From positions 1 to 64,000 of the forward strand of contig JAYUQC010000167.1 in NCBI GenBank assembly GCA_043759735.1: DNA of 64,000 bases, read 5' to 3'. A program made the position numbers and the translations under genes. The stretch comes from CAISIP01 sp043759735. GTDB lineage: Bacteria; Pseudomonadota; Gammaproteobacteria; Burkholderiales; Burkholderiaceae_C. Shown here one piece after another: positions 34,795 through 43,427 of this stretch (positions within the stretch are counted from its first letter, which is position 1; each line of letters begins with the position of its first letter). Under the pieces are notes generated by a model that saw only the letters and a program-made list of their open reading frames with translations, was not told where the DNA came from and did not search any database.

Positions 34795-35151
34795 ATGGAC
34801 GATACGCGCAACGAGGACCGGGTTTTCGAATCGGTCGCCGAGCTTTTTTCGGTCCTGTCGACGCCGATCCGGCTGAAAATCATCAGTGCGGTCTGCCAGA
34901 ACGAAAAAAGTGTTTCCGAATTGCTGGCAGAGATCGATACCACCCAGCCCAATATGTCCCAGCATCTGAGCACCTTGTACCGTTGCGGTGTATTGGCCAA
35001 ACGCCGCGAAGGTACCCAGATGTATTACCGGCTGCAAAGTGAGCGGGTCGCCACGCTGTGTCGCGCCGTATGTACCCAGGTGGCGATCGAACTCGATGGC
35101 GATACGCCCATGAGTCCCTCGGATCGGCTGATGCCGGCAATGCACCGCTAA
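34795..35151 (+). CDS. ArsR-family transcriptional regulator at the end of the sox island
   Basis: A 118-residue winged-helix protein related to the regulator at 21948 (shared LSTPIRLKIISAV, TTQPNMSQHLSTLYRCGVLA, QMYYRL). Cysteines at 34 (helix 2) and 89/93 (last helix) fit a thiol-switch sensor; C64 lies after the recognition helix. No ArsR metal motif. The start at 34795 has GAGGACAGGT upstream. It is divergent from the thiosulfate importer, a layout typical of an autoregulated pair. Confidence 0.87.
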   Translation: MDDTRNEDRVFESVAELFSVLSTPIRLKIISAVCQNEKSVSELLAEIDTTQPNMSQHLSTLYRCGVLAKRREGTQMYYRLQSERVATLCRAVCTQVAIELDGDTPMSPSDRLMPAMHR

Positions 35152-35166
35152 CGCCGGTCGATTGGC

Positions 35167-36105
35167 TTATTGCACCCGCCGCTGACGCTGGGTGGCGCGG
35201 CGCAGCATGGCGCGCGGCATGCGTGCCAGTGGCCCGGAATCGGTCTCGACGAGCGCATGCAGGTAGCGCTCGCTCGGCTTGAGCAATGCGCCGTACACGA
35301 CTTCGCACAATTGCCGGGCGCGAACACCGGGCCAGTCGGCCGGCAAAAAGGCCTTGGGCAGATTGGGGTCGCGCAACACCACCCGGCGGTATTCATGAAT
35401 CAGCAGCGTACGCGCGATGAACGCCTGGGCCGGGTCCCATTGCGCCAGCTCCTGCAATAGCGGGGAAAACCGCTCGATGAATTGCGTCCAGGCCTGCGCG
35501 ACCTTGGTGAGATCGAACACGGTGTGCATGATGGACTGCAGCGGCCCTGCCGGCAGGTTGGGCAGGTTTTCGGCACGCAGCACGGCGACCTGGCCCGGCA
35601 CGCCGGACGCAGCGATGATCTCGGCCAGTGCGCGTTCATGCATGTGCGGGTGCGCGAACACATGGGGTGACAGGCGGCCAAAACTCTCCCACAGCAGTTC
35701 ACGCTGCAGTTGCTGGCGTTGGCTGGCGCGCATGCCCGGGTCCAGCAGCACCAGGGTCCAGCGTCCATCCCATTGGGAAAGGTTGAAGTCGTAGATGCGC
35801 TGGCCGGCATGTTGCACCCGCAGCAAGCCTACATCGGAGAGCCCATAGTAGCTGCGCCGCCCAACCCGGGTGGCCGTGAACCAGTCGCCCGCACACAGCC
35901 GAAAGGCACTGGTTCGCACCAGGCGCGGGGATATGCCGAATTGCCCCAGCAGCATGATCAGGCTGCCTAACCAGATCGACTGGCCGCGCGGTGCGAAGGC
36001 ATCGCCGAATACCGTGATCAGCAGCGAATTGGCGCGCAGGTTCAGACCGCGGAGCGCTTTGACCAGCGATGGCCTAGCCTGGAGAACCGGTTTGGGACTG
36101 GCCAC
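35167..36105 (-). CDS. paaX: PaaX-family phenylacetate repressor
   Basis: About 312 residues (family about 310). It has an N-terminal winged helix (SLLITVFGDAFAPRGQSIWLG, SPRLVRTSAFRLCAGDWF, RVGRRSYYGLSDVG) and a PaaX C-terminal domain (LLIHEYRRVVLRDPNLPKAFLP, GVRARQLCEVVYG). PaaX represses paa genes until phenylacetyl-CoA binds. The frame is open to GTG 36159, but that start lies inside the inverted repeat, so GTG 36105 is preferred. It is divergent from paaA and convergent with the ArsR gene. Confidence 0.88.
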   Translation of the reverse strand: MASPKPVLQARPSLVKALRGLNLRANSLLITVFGDAFAPRGQSIWLGSLIMLLGQFGISPRLVRTSAFRLCAGDWFTATRVGRRSYYGLSDVGLLRVQHAGQRIYDFNLSQWDGRWTLVLLDPGMRASQRQQLQRELLWESFGRLSPHVFAHPHMHERALAEIIAASGVPGQVAVLRAENLPNLPAGPLQSIMHTVFDLTKVAQAWTQFIERFSPLLQELAQWDPAQAFIARTLLIHEYRRVVLRDPNLPKAFLPADWPGVRARQLCEVVYGALLKPSERYLHALVETDSGPLARMPRAMLRRATQRQRRVQ

Positions 36106-36117
36106 GGCGTGCGTCAA

Positions 36118-36160
36118 AGTGATACAGAAAATATGATTGTACGAGTCCTTGTGTATCACT
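36118..36160. promoter_or_regulatory. Perfect 9-bp inverted repeat in the paaX/paaA promoter region
   Basis: AGTGATACA (36118-36126) and TGTATCACT (36152-36160) are exact reverse complements separated by 25 bases. Each arm contains GTGAT, as in known PaaX half-sites. It lies between the divergent paaX and paaA genes, about 60 bases before paaA. Probable PaaX operator, with two arms on one helix face or looped; inferred. Confidence 0.65.
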
Positions 36161-36184
36161 AAGATGCGCGCTCGGACTTTGAAT

Positions 36185-36200
36185 ATTGACGCTGGTCAAT
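36185..36200. promoter_or_regulatory. Inverted repeat ATTGAC-GCTG-GTCAAT before paaA
   Basis: 6-bp perfect arms with a 4-base spacer, 22 bases before the paaA start. It could be a second operator overlapping the transcription start or a leader hairpin. The TTGAC arm could alternatively serve as a -35 element, but no -10 fits before the start codon. Confidence 0.4.
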
Positions 36201-36222
36201 GCGCGGTCCAACGGAGGCAATC

Positions 36223-37218
36223 ATGTACGCACAGCTTGTGGAAACGGGTACCAAGGTCGTCAGGACGCTGGAGCAAATGGAGCCGCAGGAGCGCAACTTC
36301 CAGCAGCGGATCGATGCCGGAATCAAGGTCGAACCCAAGGACTGGATGCCGCAGGCCTACCGCAACACGCTGGTGCGTCAGATGTCCCAGCATGCGCACT
36401 CAGAGTATGTCGGCATGCTGCCCGAGGGCAACTGGATCGGCCGCGCGCCCTCGCTCAAGCGCAAGGCTATCCTGATGGCCAAGGTACAGGACGAGGCTGG
36501 CCATGCCTTGTACCTGTACAGCGCGGTCGAGACCCTGGGCGTCGCGCGTGATGACACCTACCGCGAGCTGCTCTCGGGCAAGGCCAAATATTCCAGCATC
36601 TTCAACTACCCCAGCTTGACCTGGGCCGACATCGGCGCCATCGGTTGGCTGGTGGATGGATCGGCCATCGTCAACCAGATTCCGATCTGCCGCTGCTCCT
36701 ACGGGCCATATGCGCGTGCGATGGTGCGGGTCTGCAAGGAGGAGTCGTTCCACCAGCGCCAGGGTTTCGACATCATGGAGACATTGTGCAAGGGAACGCC
36801 GGCGCAAAAGCAGATGGCACAGGACGCACTCAATCGCTGGTGGTGGCCGTCCATCGCGATGCACGGGCCGGCTGATGCGCAGTCGGTCAACAGTGCGCAG
36901 TCCATGGCCTGGAAGATCAAACTGCTCAGCAACGACGAGTTGCGCCAGAAATTCATCGACCAGACAGTGCCGCAGATCGAATTCCTGGGCCTGCAGTTGC
37001 CCGACCCGGATCTGACGTGGAATGCCGAGCGCGGCCACTACGACTATGGACAGATCGACTGGGACGACTTCTTCAGGGTCGTCAAGGGCTTTGGGCCGTG
37101 CAACCGTGAGCGCCTGGCGGCACGCAACAAGGCCTGGGATGAAGGCGCCTGGTTCCGCGAGGCGCTGAGCGCCCACGTGCACAGGCAGGCGCAACGCAAC
37201 GAACGCACGGTGGCATGA
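36223..37218 (+). CDS. paaA: Phenylacetyl-CoA epoxidase catalytic subunit PaaA
   Basis: 331-residue di-iron oxygenase subunit that, with PaaC, PaaB and reductase PaaE, converts phenylacetyl-CoA to the 1,2-epoxide. Ferritin-like metal motifs are seen in VQDEAGHALYLYS and KEESFHQRQGFDIME. Start ATG 36223 has CGGAGG upstream. First gene of the paaABCDE-paaK operon, just two bases ahead of paaB. Confidence 0.97.
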   Translation: MYAQLVETGTKVVRTLEQMEPQERNFQQRIDAGIKVEPKDWMPQAYRNTLVRQMSQHAHSEYVGMLPEGNWIGRAPSLKRKAILMAKVQDEAGHALYLYSAVETLGVARDDTYRELLSGKAKYSSIFNYPSLTWADIGAIGWLVDGSAIVNQIPICRCSYGPYARAMVRVCKEESFHQRQGFDIMETLCKGTPAQKQMAQDALNRWWWPSIAMHGPADAQSVNSAQSMAWKIKLLSNDELRQKFIDQTVPQIEFLGLQLPDPDLTWNAERGHYDYGQIDWDDFFRVVKGFGPCNRERLAARNKAWDEGAWFREALSAHVHRQAQRNERTVA

Positions 37219-37219
37219 C

Positions 37220-37522
37220 ATGACAAGCAGCAGCACAAGCCGGCACGATTGGCCTTTGTGGGAGGTCTTCATCCGCAGCCAGCATGGATTGGCGCACAAA
37301 CATGTGGGTAGCCTGCATGCGGTCGATGGCGAAAGCGCGATCCAGCACGCGCGCGACGTCTATACCCGGCGCAACGAAGGCGTCAGCATCTGGGCGGTAC
37401 GCGCAGCCGACGTGGTGGCCAGCAGTCCCGGCGACAAGGAGGCATTGTTCGATCCGGCGCAGAGCAAGGTCTACCGGCACCCGACGTTTTTTCCCATGCC
37501 CGATGGCGTGAAGAACATCTGA
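37220..37522 (+). CDS. paaB: Phenylacetyl-CoA epoxidase subunit PaaB
   Basis: 100-residue structural subunit bridging PaaAC heterodimers. Family core WPLWEVFIRSQHGLAHKHVG, then DVYTRRNEGVSIWAVRAADV and the C-terminal FFPMPDGVKNI. Length is normal. It lies between paaA (two-base gap) and paaC (12-base gap). Confidence 0.96.
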   Translation: MTSSSTSRHDWPLWEVFIRSQHGLAHKHVGSLHAVDGESAIQHARDVYTRRNEGVSIWAVRAADVVASSPGDKEALFDPAQSKVYRHPTFFPMPDGVKNI

Positions 37523-37533
37523 AGGCACAGGCA

Positions 37534-38283
37534 GTGGAACCAAAATTCAACTACCTGCTGCGCCTGGGTGACAACTGCCTGGTGCTGTCGCAGCAACTCG
37601 GCGCCTGGTGCGGGCACGGCCCGGCACTGGAGGAAGACCTCGCGTTGACCAATGTGGCGCTCGACCTGCTGGGCCAGGCGCGGCTGTGGCTGGCCTATGC
37701 GGGCGAGGTGGAGGGCAAGGACCGCGACGAAGACGCGCTGGCCTATCTGCGCGATGGCGCTGCGTTTTGCAATCTGCTGCTGGTAGAGCAGCCCAATGGA
37801 CACTATGGCGACACAGTCATGCGCCAGTTCCTGTTCGACGCCTGGCACCAGCATCTGCTGGCAGGCCTTGCACAGTCCAGCGACCCGCGGATGGCGGAGA
37901 TTGCGCAAAAAGCAGCCAAGGAGGTGCGTTACCACCTGCAGCGCAGCGCCAATCTGGTGGTTGCGCTGGGCGATGGCACGGCGCTGAGCCACGCGCGTAT
38001 GCAGGCTTCGCTGGAGCAATTGTGGCCCTATACCCAAGAGTGGTTCGAGTCCGATGCGGTGGACCTGGCGTGCGCGCAGCAGGGCCTGGCACCAGCCGCG
38101 TCCGGTCTCGCCGATCGCTGGCGCGCCAGCGTCGAGGCGGTGCTGGCGCGTGCCACGCTGCAGATGCCTGCTTATGTCGGCCACCAGCGTGGCGGCCGGC
38201 AGGGGCTGCATTCGGAACACCTGGGGCATCTGCTGACCGAACTGCAGTTCGTGCAACGAGCCTATCCGGGCGCGCAGTGGTAA
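37534..38283 (+). CDS. paaC: Phenylacetyl-CoA epoxidase subunit PaaC
   Basis: 249-residue ferritin-like subunit that pairs with PaaA but has lost most metal ligands in the family. Motifs LGDNCLVLSQQLGAWCGHGP, LALTNVALDLLGQARLWLAY and YHLQRSANLVVALGDGT are typical. GTG start. The paaD GTG start overlaps its last seven bases. Confidence 0.95.
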   Translation: MEPKFNYLLRLGDNCLVLSQQLGAWCGHGPALEEDLALTNVALDLLGQARLWLAYAGEVEGKDRDEDALAYLRDGAAFCNLLLVEQPNGHYGDTVMRQFLFDAWHQHLLAGLAQSSDPRMAEIAQKAAKEVRYHLQRSANLVVALGDGTALSHARMQASLEQLWPYTQEWFESDAVDLACAQQGLAPAASGLADRWRASVEAVLARATLQMPAYVGHQRGGRQGLHSEHLGHLLTELQFVQRAYPGAQW

Positions 38284-38855
38284 GCGACAGCGCGCCTGCA
38301 AAGACGACAGCGGTGCGTCTTGGCCGGGCCACCACCGATCAAGTCCTGGGCTGGCTGGACGAGGTCATGGATCCGGAGGTGCCGGTGGTGTCGGTGGTTG
38401 GCCTGGGTATCGTGCGCGAGGTGGCCTGGGTCGACGGGCCGCATGGCGACGCGCGATTGCAGGTCGTCGTCACGCCGACCTACTCCGGTTGTCCCGCCAC
38501 CGAGGTCATCGTCAGCGCCATCCGCGATGCACTGGGGGCCCATGGCATAGGTCAGGTAGACGTATTGACGCGTTTGTCGCCGGCATGGACCACCGACTGG
38601 ATGAGCGCGCCTGCGCGCGATGCCTTGCGTGCCTACGGCATTGCACCGCCGGCCGAGTGCGCGCCCGGGGGGAACGACAGCCAGGTTGTCGACATCGCGG
38701 CGCTGCTGGGCCATGGCGCGCGCGCGGCGGTTCCGTGCCCGTTGTGCGGCTCGTCCCGGACGCGCCTGCTTTCCCAGTTCGGCTCCACGGCCTGCAAGGC
38801 CCTGTACCAGTGCAATAGTTGCCTGGAGCCATTCGACTATTTCAAACCCCACTGA
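38277..38855 (+). CDS. paaD: PaaD, iron-sulfur assembly-type protein of phenylacetate degradation
   Basis: 192 residues: an N-terminal MIP18/DUF59 domain (GWLDEVMDPEVPVVSVVGLG, VTPTYSGCPATEVI) and a C-terminal zinc ribbon with four cysteines (CPLCGSSRT and CNSC near the end). PaaD is needed for maturation of the epoxidase, probably its reductase or metal centres. GTG 38277 overlaps the paaC stop. Confidence 0.95.
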   Translation: MVSDSAPAKTTAVRLGRATTDQVLGWLDEVMDPEVPVVSVVGLGIVREVAWVDGPHGDARLQVVVTPTYSGCPATEVIVSAIRDALGAHGIGQVDVLTRLSPAWTTDWMSAPARDALRAYGIAPPAECAPGGNDSQVVDIAALLGHGARAAVPCPLCGSSRTRLLSQFGSTACKALYQCNSCLEPFDYFKPH

Positions 38856-38867
38856 GACAGACAGCCC

Positions 38868-39959
38868 ATGGCCATCGCCCGATTCCATTCACTGCAGGTC
38901 CAGCAGGTCCAGAGTGCCACCCGTGATGCGATCGCCGTCACTTTCGATCTGCCGCCAGAGCTGGCCTCCGATTTCGGTTATGTGCAGGGCCAGTACCTGA
39001 CATTGCGCACGACGCTCGATGGGCAAGAGGTGCGCCGGTCGTATTCGATCTGTTCTGCGGTACAGGACAAGCGCCTGCGCGTCGCCATCAAGCGGGTCAA
39101 CGGCGGCGCGTTCTCGAACTGGGCCGCCGAGCATCTCAAGCCCGGCGTGTGTATTGACGTGATGCCACCACAGGGCAACTTCCATGTGCCGCTGCAGCCC
39201 GAGGCGCAGCGCCATGTCGTCGCCTTTGCGTCGGGCAGCGGCATTACGCCGGTGCTGTCGATCGTCAAGTCCACCCTGCTGGCCGAACCGCATACCCGGG
39301 TGACACTGGTCTATGGCAACCGATCCTCGGGCTCCATCATGTTCAAGGAAGAGCTGGAGGACCTCAAGGACGGCTACCTGGGCCGTTTCAACCTGGTCTG
39401 GATCATGAGCCGCGAGTCACAGGACATCGATCTTTTCAACGGTCGCATCGACCATGACAAGTGTCTCCAGTTGCTGACCCACTGGATCGACCCGGCGCGC
39501 ATCGACACCGCATTCATCTGCGGGCCGCAGGACATGATGCAGGGCACTTCCCGCGCATTGCAGGACAAGGGCGTTCCGGCGTCACGCATCAAGACCGAGT
39601 TGTTCGGCACGGTGCTGGACGACGGACGGGTTCGCCCGCCGCGCGCGCCGCTGCAGGGCAAGTCCCAATGCACCGTGCAGGTGGTGGTCGACGGGACCCG
39701 GCGCAGCTTCGTGATGGACAAAAACAAGGACAACCTGGTCGATGCCGGCATCAAGGCCGGACTCGAGATGCCGTTTTCATGCAAGGGTGGCGTATGTTCC
39801 ACCTGCCGCGCGCTGGTGGTCGCGGGTGAGGTGGACATGGACATCAACTTCGCGCTGGAAGACTACGAAGTCGCCCGCGGGTTTGTTTTGTGTTGTCAAA
39901 GTTATCCGGTCACTGACACCCTGGAGATCGACTTCGACCGCGACCATGCGCATTCCTGA
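38868..39959 (+). CDS. paaE: Phenylacetyl-CoA epoxidase reductase PaaE
   Basis: 363-residue electron-transfer protein: FAD-binding domain (RRSYSICSA at about residue 56-64), NAD-binding domain (ASGSGITPVLSIVKS, FICGPQDMM) and a C-terminal plant-type [2Fe-2S] ferredoxin (CKGGVCSTCRALV with a later Cys in LCCQSYP). It feeds NADPH electrons to the PaaAC di-iron site. Confidence 0.96.
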   Translation: MAIARFHSLQVQQVQSATRDAIAVTFDLPPELASDFGYVQGQYLTLRTTLDGQEVRRSYSICSAVQDKRLRVAIKRVNGGAFSNWAAEHLKPGVCIDVMPPQGNFHVPLQPEAQRHVVAFASGSGITPVLSIVKSTLLAEPHTRVTLVYGNRSSGSIMFKEELEDLKDGYLGRFNLVWIMSRESQDIDLFNGRIDHDKCLQLLTHWIDPARIDTAFICGPQDMMQGTSRALQDKGVPASRIKTELFGTVLDDGRVRPPRAPLQGKSQCTVQVVVDGTRRSFVMDKNKDNLVDAGIKAGLEMPFSCKGGVCSTCRALVVAGEVDMDINFALEDYEVARGFVLCCQSYPVTDTLEIDFDRDHAHS

Positions 39960-40030
39960 GCCCGGTTTAGCCACAATAAGGGTTGCGTCGTCCCGCCATT
40001 GCAGGGCTGCATGACCACAGGAGACGCGCG

Positions 40031-41350
40031 ATGCCGAAACACACGACACCCACCGATCTGCTCGACCCGATCGAGCGCGCCAGCCGCGACGAGATCACCG
40101 CGTTGCAGTTGCAGCGACTCAAGGCCACCTTGGACCATGTCTACCGCAACGTGCCGCACTACCGCAAGGCCTTCGACGCGGCCGGCGTGAACCCGGGCGA
40201 GCTCAAGACGCTAAGCGACCTGGCGAAGTTTCCTTTCACGACCAAGCAGGACCTGCGCGCCAATTACCCATTCGGCATGTTCGCGGTGCCGCGCGCACAG
40301 GTGGCGCGCATCCATGCCTCGTCGGGCACCACTGGCAAACCGACCGTGGTCGGCTATACCCGCAAGGACATCGACAACTGGGCCGATCTTGTCGCGCGCT
40401 CGATCCGCGCCGCGGGCGGCAGGTCGGGTGACCTGCTGCATGTGGCCTACGGCTACGGGCTGTTTACCGGCGGACTGGGCGCGCACTACGGCGCCGAGCG
40501 CTTGGGATGCACGGTGATACCCGTGTCTGGCGGCCAGACCGAAAAGCAGGTGCAACTGATCTTGGACTTCAAGCCGCGCATCATCATGGTGACGCCCTCC
40601 TATATGCAGGTGATCATGGAGGAGTTCGTCCGTCAGGGGCAGGATCCGCGTGACTCCTCGCTGGAAATCGGCATCTTCGGCGCCGAGCCCTGGACCGAAG
40701 CCATGCGCGGCGAAATCGAGGCCCAGTCCGGCATGGACGCGGTGGACATCTATGGCTTGTCGGAAGTCATGGGGCCGGGTGTCGCCAGTGAATGTGTGGA
40801 GTCCAAGGACGGCCCGGTGGTATGGGAGGACCATTTCTATCCGGAAGTGATCGATCCGCAGACCGGCGATCCCTTGCCCGACGGCCAGGAGGGCGAACTG
40901 GTGTTCACCTCGCTGACCAAGGAAGCGTTTCCGATCATTCGCTACCGCACCCGCGACCTGACGCGGCTGCTGGCGCCGACCTCGCGCGCGTTCCGGCGCA
41001 TGGGCAAGATCGTGGGCCGCTCCGACGACATGCTGATCATCCGCGGCGTCAACGTGTTTCCGACCCAGATCGAGGAACAGGTGCTGCTGCACGGCAAGCT
41101 GTCGTCGCTGTACCAGATCGTCGTGACCCGCGAAGGACCGCTGGACCAGGTCGAGGTGCTGGTCGAATTGCAGAGCGCCCATGCGGACCAGACCGGCGAG
41201 GGCCTGCGCGACATCGCCGAACGGCTGCAGCACCGCATCAAGAGCCTGGTGGGCATCAGCACCCGTGTGAGCGTCCTGCCGCCGAACTCGGTCGAACGCA
41301 GCCAGACCGGAAAAGCGCGGCGCGTGATCGACAAGCGTCCGAAGGCATGA
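40031..41350 (+). CDS. paaK: Phenylacetate-CoA ligase
   Basis: 439-residue AMP-forming ligase that activates phenylacetate to its CoA ester, the inducer and substrate of the pathway. The P-loop-like motif SSGTTGKPT, the FGAEPWTEAMR and DIYGLSEVMGPGVA segments, and RYRTRDLTRLL are present. The start at 40031 has GGAGACGCGCG upstream. It follows paaE by 71 bases; a small exported protein overlaps its stop. Confidence 0.96.
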   Translation: MPKHTTPTDLLDPIERASRDEITALQLQRLKATLDHVYRNVPHYRKAFDAAGVNPGELKTLSDLAKFPFTTKQDLRANYPFGMFAVPRAQVARIHASSGTTGKPTVVGYTRKDIDNWADLVARSIRAAGGRSGDLLHVAYGYGLFTGGLGAHYGAERLGCTVIPVSGGQTEKQVQLILDFKPRIIMVTPSYMQVIMEEFVRQGQDPRDSSLEIGIFGAEPWTEAMRGEIEAQSGMDAVDIYGLSEVMGPGVASECVESKDGPVVWEDHFYPEVIDPQTGDPLPDGQEGELVFTSLTKEAFPIIRYRTRDLTRLLAPTSRAFRRMGKIVGRSDDMLIIRGVNVFPTQIEEQVLLHGKLSSLYQIVVTREGPLDQVEVLVELQSAHADQTGEGLRDIAERLQHRIKSLVGISTRVSVLPPNSVERSQTGKARRVIDKRPKA

Positions 41351-41805
41351 GGGTGCAGCAGGCCGCTGGTGTAACCGGGTGGCTTGGTGATGTGCTACCG
41401 GCATGGGCAAGCGGTCAGCCACAAGCCCGGTCGTTGCGCTGGCGCGATGGGGCTGGCATGGCATTGCTTGTCTGTGGTTGCATCGTCGGTTCCGTCCCGG
41501 CAATTGGCCAGGAGCTGGAACGCAAACTGAGCGGCAGCGAGATCATCAAGGCCTTGACCGGGCGCCTGGTTGTCGGTTCTGACGATGGTCGGCGTACCGA
41601 GCAGCTGTTCCTGGCCGGCGGCGCGACCTTCTACACCGTTGAAGGTGGCCAGACCCAGGGCCTGTGGGAAGCGCGTGATGGCCGGTACTGCTCGCGCTGG
41701 CCGCCGGGCGTGACCTGGGTGTGTTACGACGTGCTGCAGCAGGGACAGGGCTTGCGCTTTGTCTCCCCGTCCGGTCGCAGCTATCCTGTCATCGTGCGGC
41801 CTTGA
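41347..41805 (+). CDS. Small exported protein of unknown function
   Basis: Frame of 152 residues whose ATG overlaps the paaK stop. An internal ATG at 41458 begins a good signal peptide (ALLVCGCIVGSVPAIGQ) and may be the true start, giving 115 residues. The mature part has strands such as RTEQLFLAGGATFYTVEGGQ and GQGLRFVSPSGRSYPVIV with three cysteines. No family recognised. It may be cotranscribed with paaK, but nothing links it to phenylacetate. Confidence 0.6.
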   Translation: MRVQQAAGVTGWLGDVLPAWASGQPQARSLRWRDGAGMALLVCGCIVGSVPAIGQELERKLSGSEIIKALTGRLVVGSDDGRRTEQLFLAGGATFYTVEGGQTQGLWEARDGRYCSRWPPGVTWVCYDVLQQGQGLRFVSPSGRSYPVIVRP

Positions 41806-42032
41806 AGCTGGCGCTCGATGTCGGCAATCAGCAACTGCGTCGTGTTGGCGCGGGTCTCGCCCATTGGCGTCGAGCAGGGCGACAACGCGGTTGCGGCGCA
41901 GCCCGACGACGGCGCGAAGCGCTGATCGGGTTGCAGCCGATTTTGCAGTGCGCAGCACGCCGGGCACCTCTTTGAGCGCTCTCGGCCTGCGGCGGTGAAC
42001 CGCTATCATCCGCCGAGTACCAAGGTTTCCCC

Positions 42033-43421
42033 ATGCGCATGATTATTCTGGGCGCCGGACGGGTCGGCGAAAGTGTGGCCGAAAGTCTGGTGTCCGAGCA
42101 AAACGACATCACGGTGATCGATCCCGATCCCGATCTGCTGCGCAAGCTGGAAGACCGGCTGGATTTGCGCGGCGTGGTGGGTGACGGCATACAACCCTCG
42201 GTGCAACGCCGCGCTGGCGCGGACGACGCGGACCTGTTCATCGCCTGCGCCTCGCTCGATGAGACCAACCTCGCCGCCTGCAAGGTAGCGCGCAGCATGT
42301 TCGGCATTCAGACCACGATCGCGCGGCTGCGCTCACAGGAATTCGAGGAGGGCCAGCCGTTGCTGGCGGCTGACGGCTTCGCGGTCGACCATGTGATCTG
42401 CCCGGAAGAGTCGTTGATGCAGTACATCAACCAGCTGATCGACTATCCCGAGGCATTGCAGGTGCTGGAGTTCTCGCAAGGACGCGCCCACCTCATCGCC
42501 GTGCGTGCGGCGTCGGGCAGCGTGCTGGTGAACCACAGCATCGGGGAGTTTCGCCAGTTGTTTCCGCAGGCTCCGATGCGGGTGGTGGCCATCTACCGGC
42601 AGGACTTCGAAGTGCCGATCGAACCCGACACCCAGGTCCTGCCGGGCGACGAAGTATTCGTGTTGGCCGACAAGGCCAAGATACGGCCGCTGCTGCGGGC
42701 CATCCACAAGGACGACCGCCCGGTGCGCAGCATCATGATCGCTGGCGGCGGCAAGGTCGGACTGCGCCTGGCGCGCAGCCTGTCCGGACAGTGCCAGGTC
42801 AAGATCATCGAGGTCAATCGCAAGCGCGCCGACTACCTGGCCGGTGAGCTGCCCGGCGACATCATGGTGCTCTCGGGCGACTCGACCGATGAGGAATTGC
42901 TGATCGAGGAGCGGGTTGGCGAGATGGATCTGTTCATCGCGCTGACCAGCGACGACGAGGACAACATCCTGTCGGCGATGCTGGCCAAGCGACTTGGCGC
43001 ACGGCGCGTGATCTCGCTGATCAACCGGCGCGTCTATGCCGAGATGATGCAGGGCAGCGCCATCGATATTGCCCTGTCGCCGGCGCAGACGGTGATCGGC
43101 GAGTTGCTGGTGCATGTCCGGCGCGGCGATGTGGCGGCGGTGCACAGCCTGCGCCGGGGCGCGGCCGAGGCGATCGAGGGTATCGCGCGGGGTGACCAGC
43201 GCACCTCGCGATTGGTGGGGCGGCGCATCGACGCGATCGAGCTGCCAACCGGTGCACGCTTTGGTGCCATCGTACGCGGCGAGGGCGCGCAGTGCGAGGT
43301 GATGATGCCGCACCACGACCTGTTGGTCCAGGAGGGGGACCATGTGATCATCTACGTGCCCAACAAACACCAGTTGCGGGCCGTGGAGAAAATGTTCCAG
43401 GTCAGCGCGACGTTCTTCTAG
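42033..43421 (+). CDS. trkA: Trk potassium uptake regulatory NAD-binding protein
   Basis: 462 residues with two TrkA-N/TrkA-C repeats. The first Rossmann motif is ILGAGRVGESVAESL at the N-terminus; the second is IAGGGKVGLRLARSL near residue 235. Each is followed by a C-terminal ligand domain (RAASGSVLVNHSIGEF; IDAIELPTGARFGAIV). TrkA gates the TrkH channel by nucleotide binding. It is followed by trkH after six bases. Confidence 0.95.
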   Translation: MRMIILGAGRVGESVAESLVSEQNDITVIDPDPDLLRKLEDRLDLRGVVGDGIQPSVQRRAGADDADLFIACASLDETNLAACKVARSMFGIQTTIARLRSQEFEEGQPLLAADGFAVDHVICPEESLMQYINQLIDYPEALQVLEFSQGRAHLIAVRAASGSVLVNHSIGEFRQLFPQAPMRVVAIYRQDFEVPIEPDTQVLPGDEVFVLADKAKIRPLLRAIHKDDRPVRSIMIAGGGKVGLRLARSLSGQCQVKIIEVNRKRADYLAGELPGDIMVLSGDSTDEELLIEERVGEMDLFIALTSDDEDNILSAMLAKRLGARRVISLINRRVYAEMMQGSAIDIALSPAQTVIGELLVHVRRGDVAAVHSLRRGAAEAIEGIARGDQRTSRLVGRRIDAIELPTGARFGAIVRGEGAQCEVMMPHHDLLVQEGDHVIIYVPNKHQLRAVEKMFQVSATFF

Positions 43422-43427
43422 GCAGCC

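Noticed and set aside
35167..36159. Longest paaX frame from GTG 36159
   Set aside because: The start would lie inside the 9-bp inverted repeat and adds residues absent from typical PaaX proteins.
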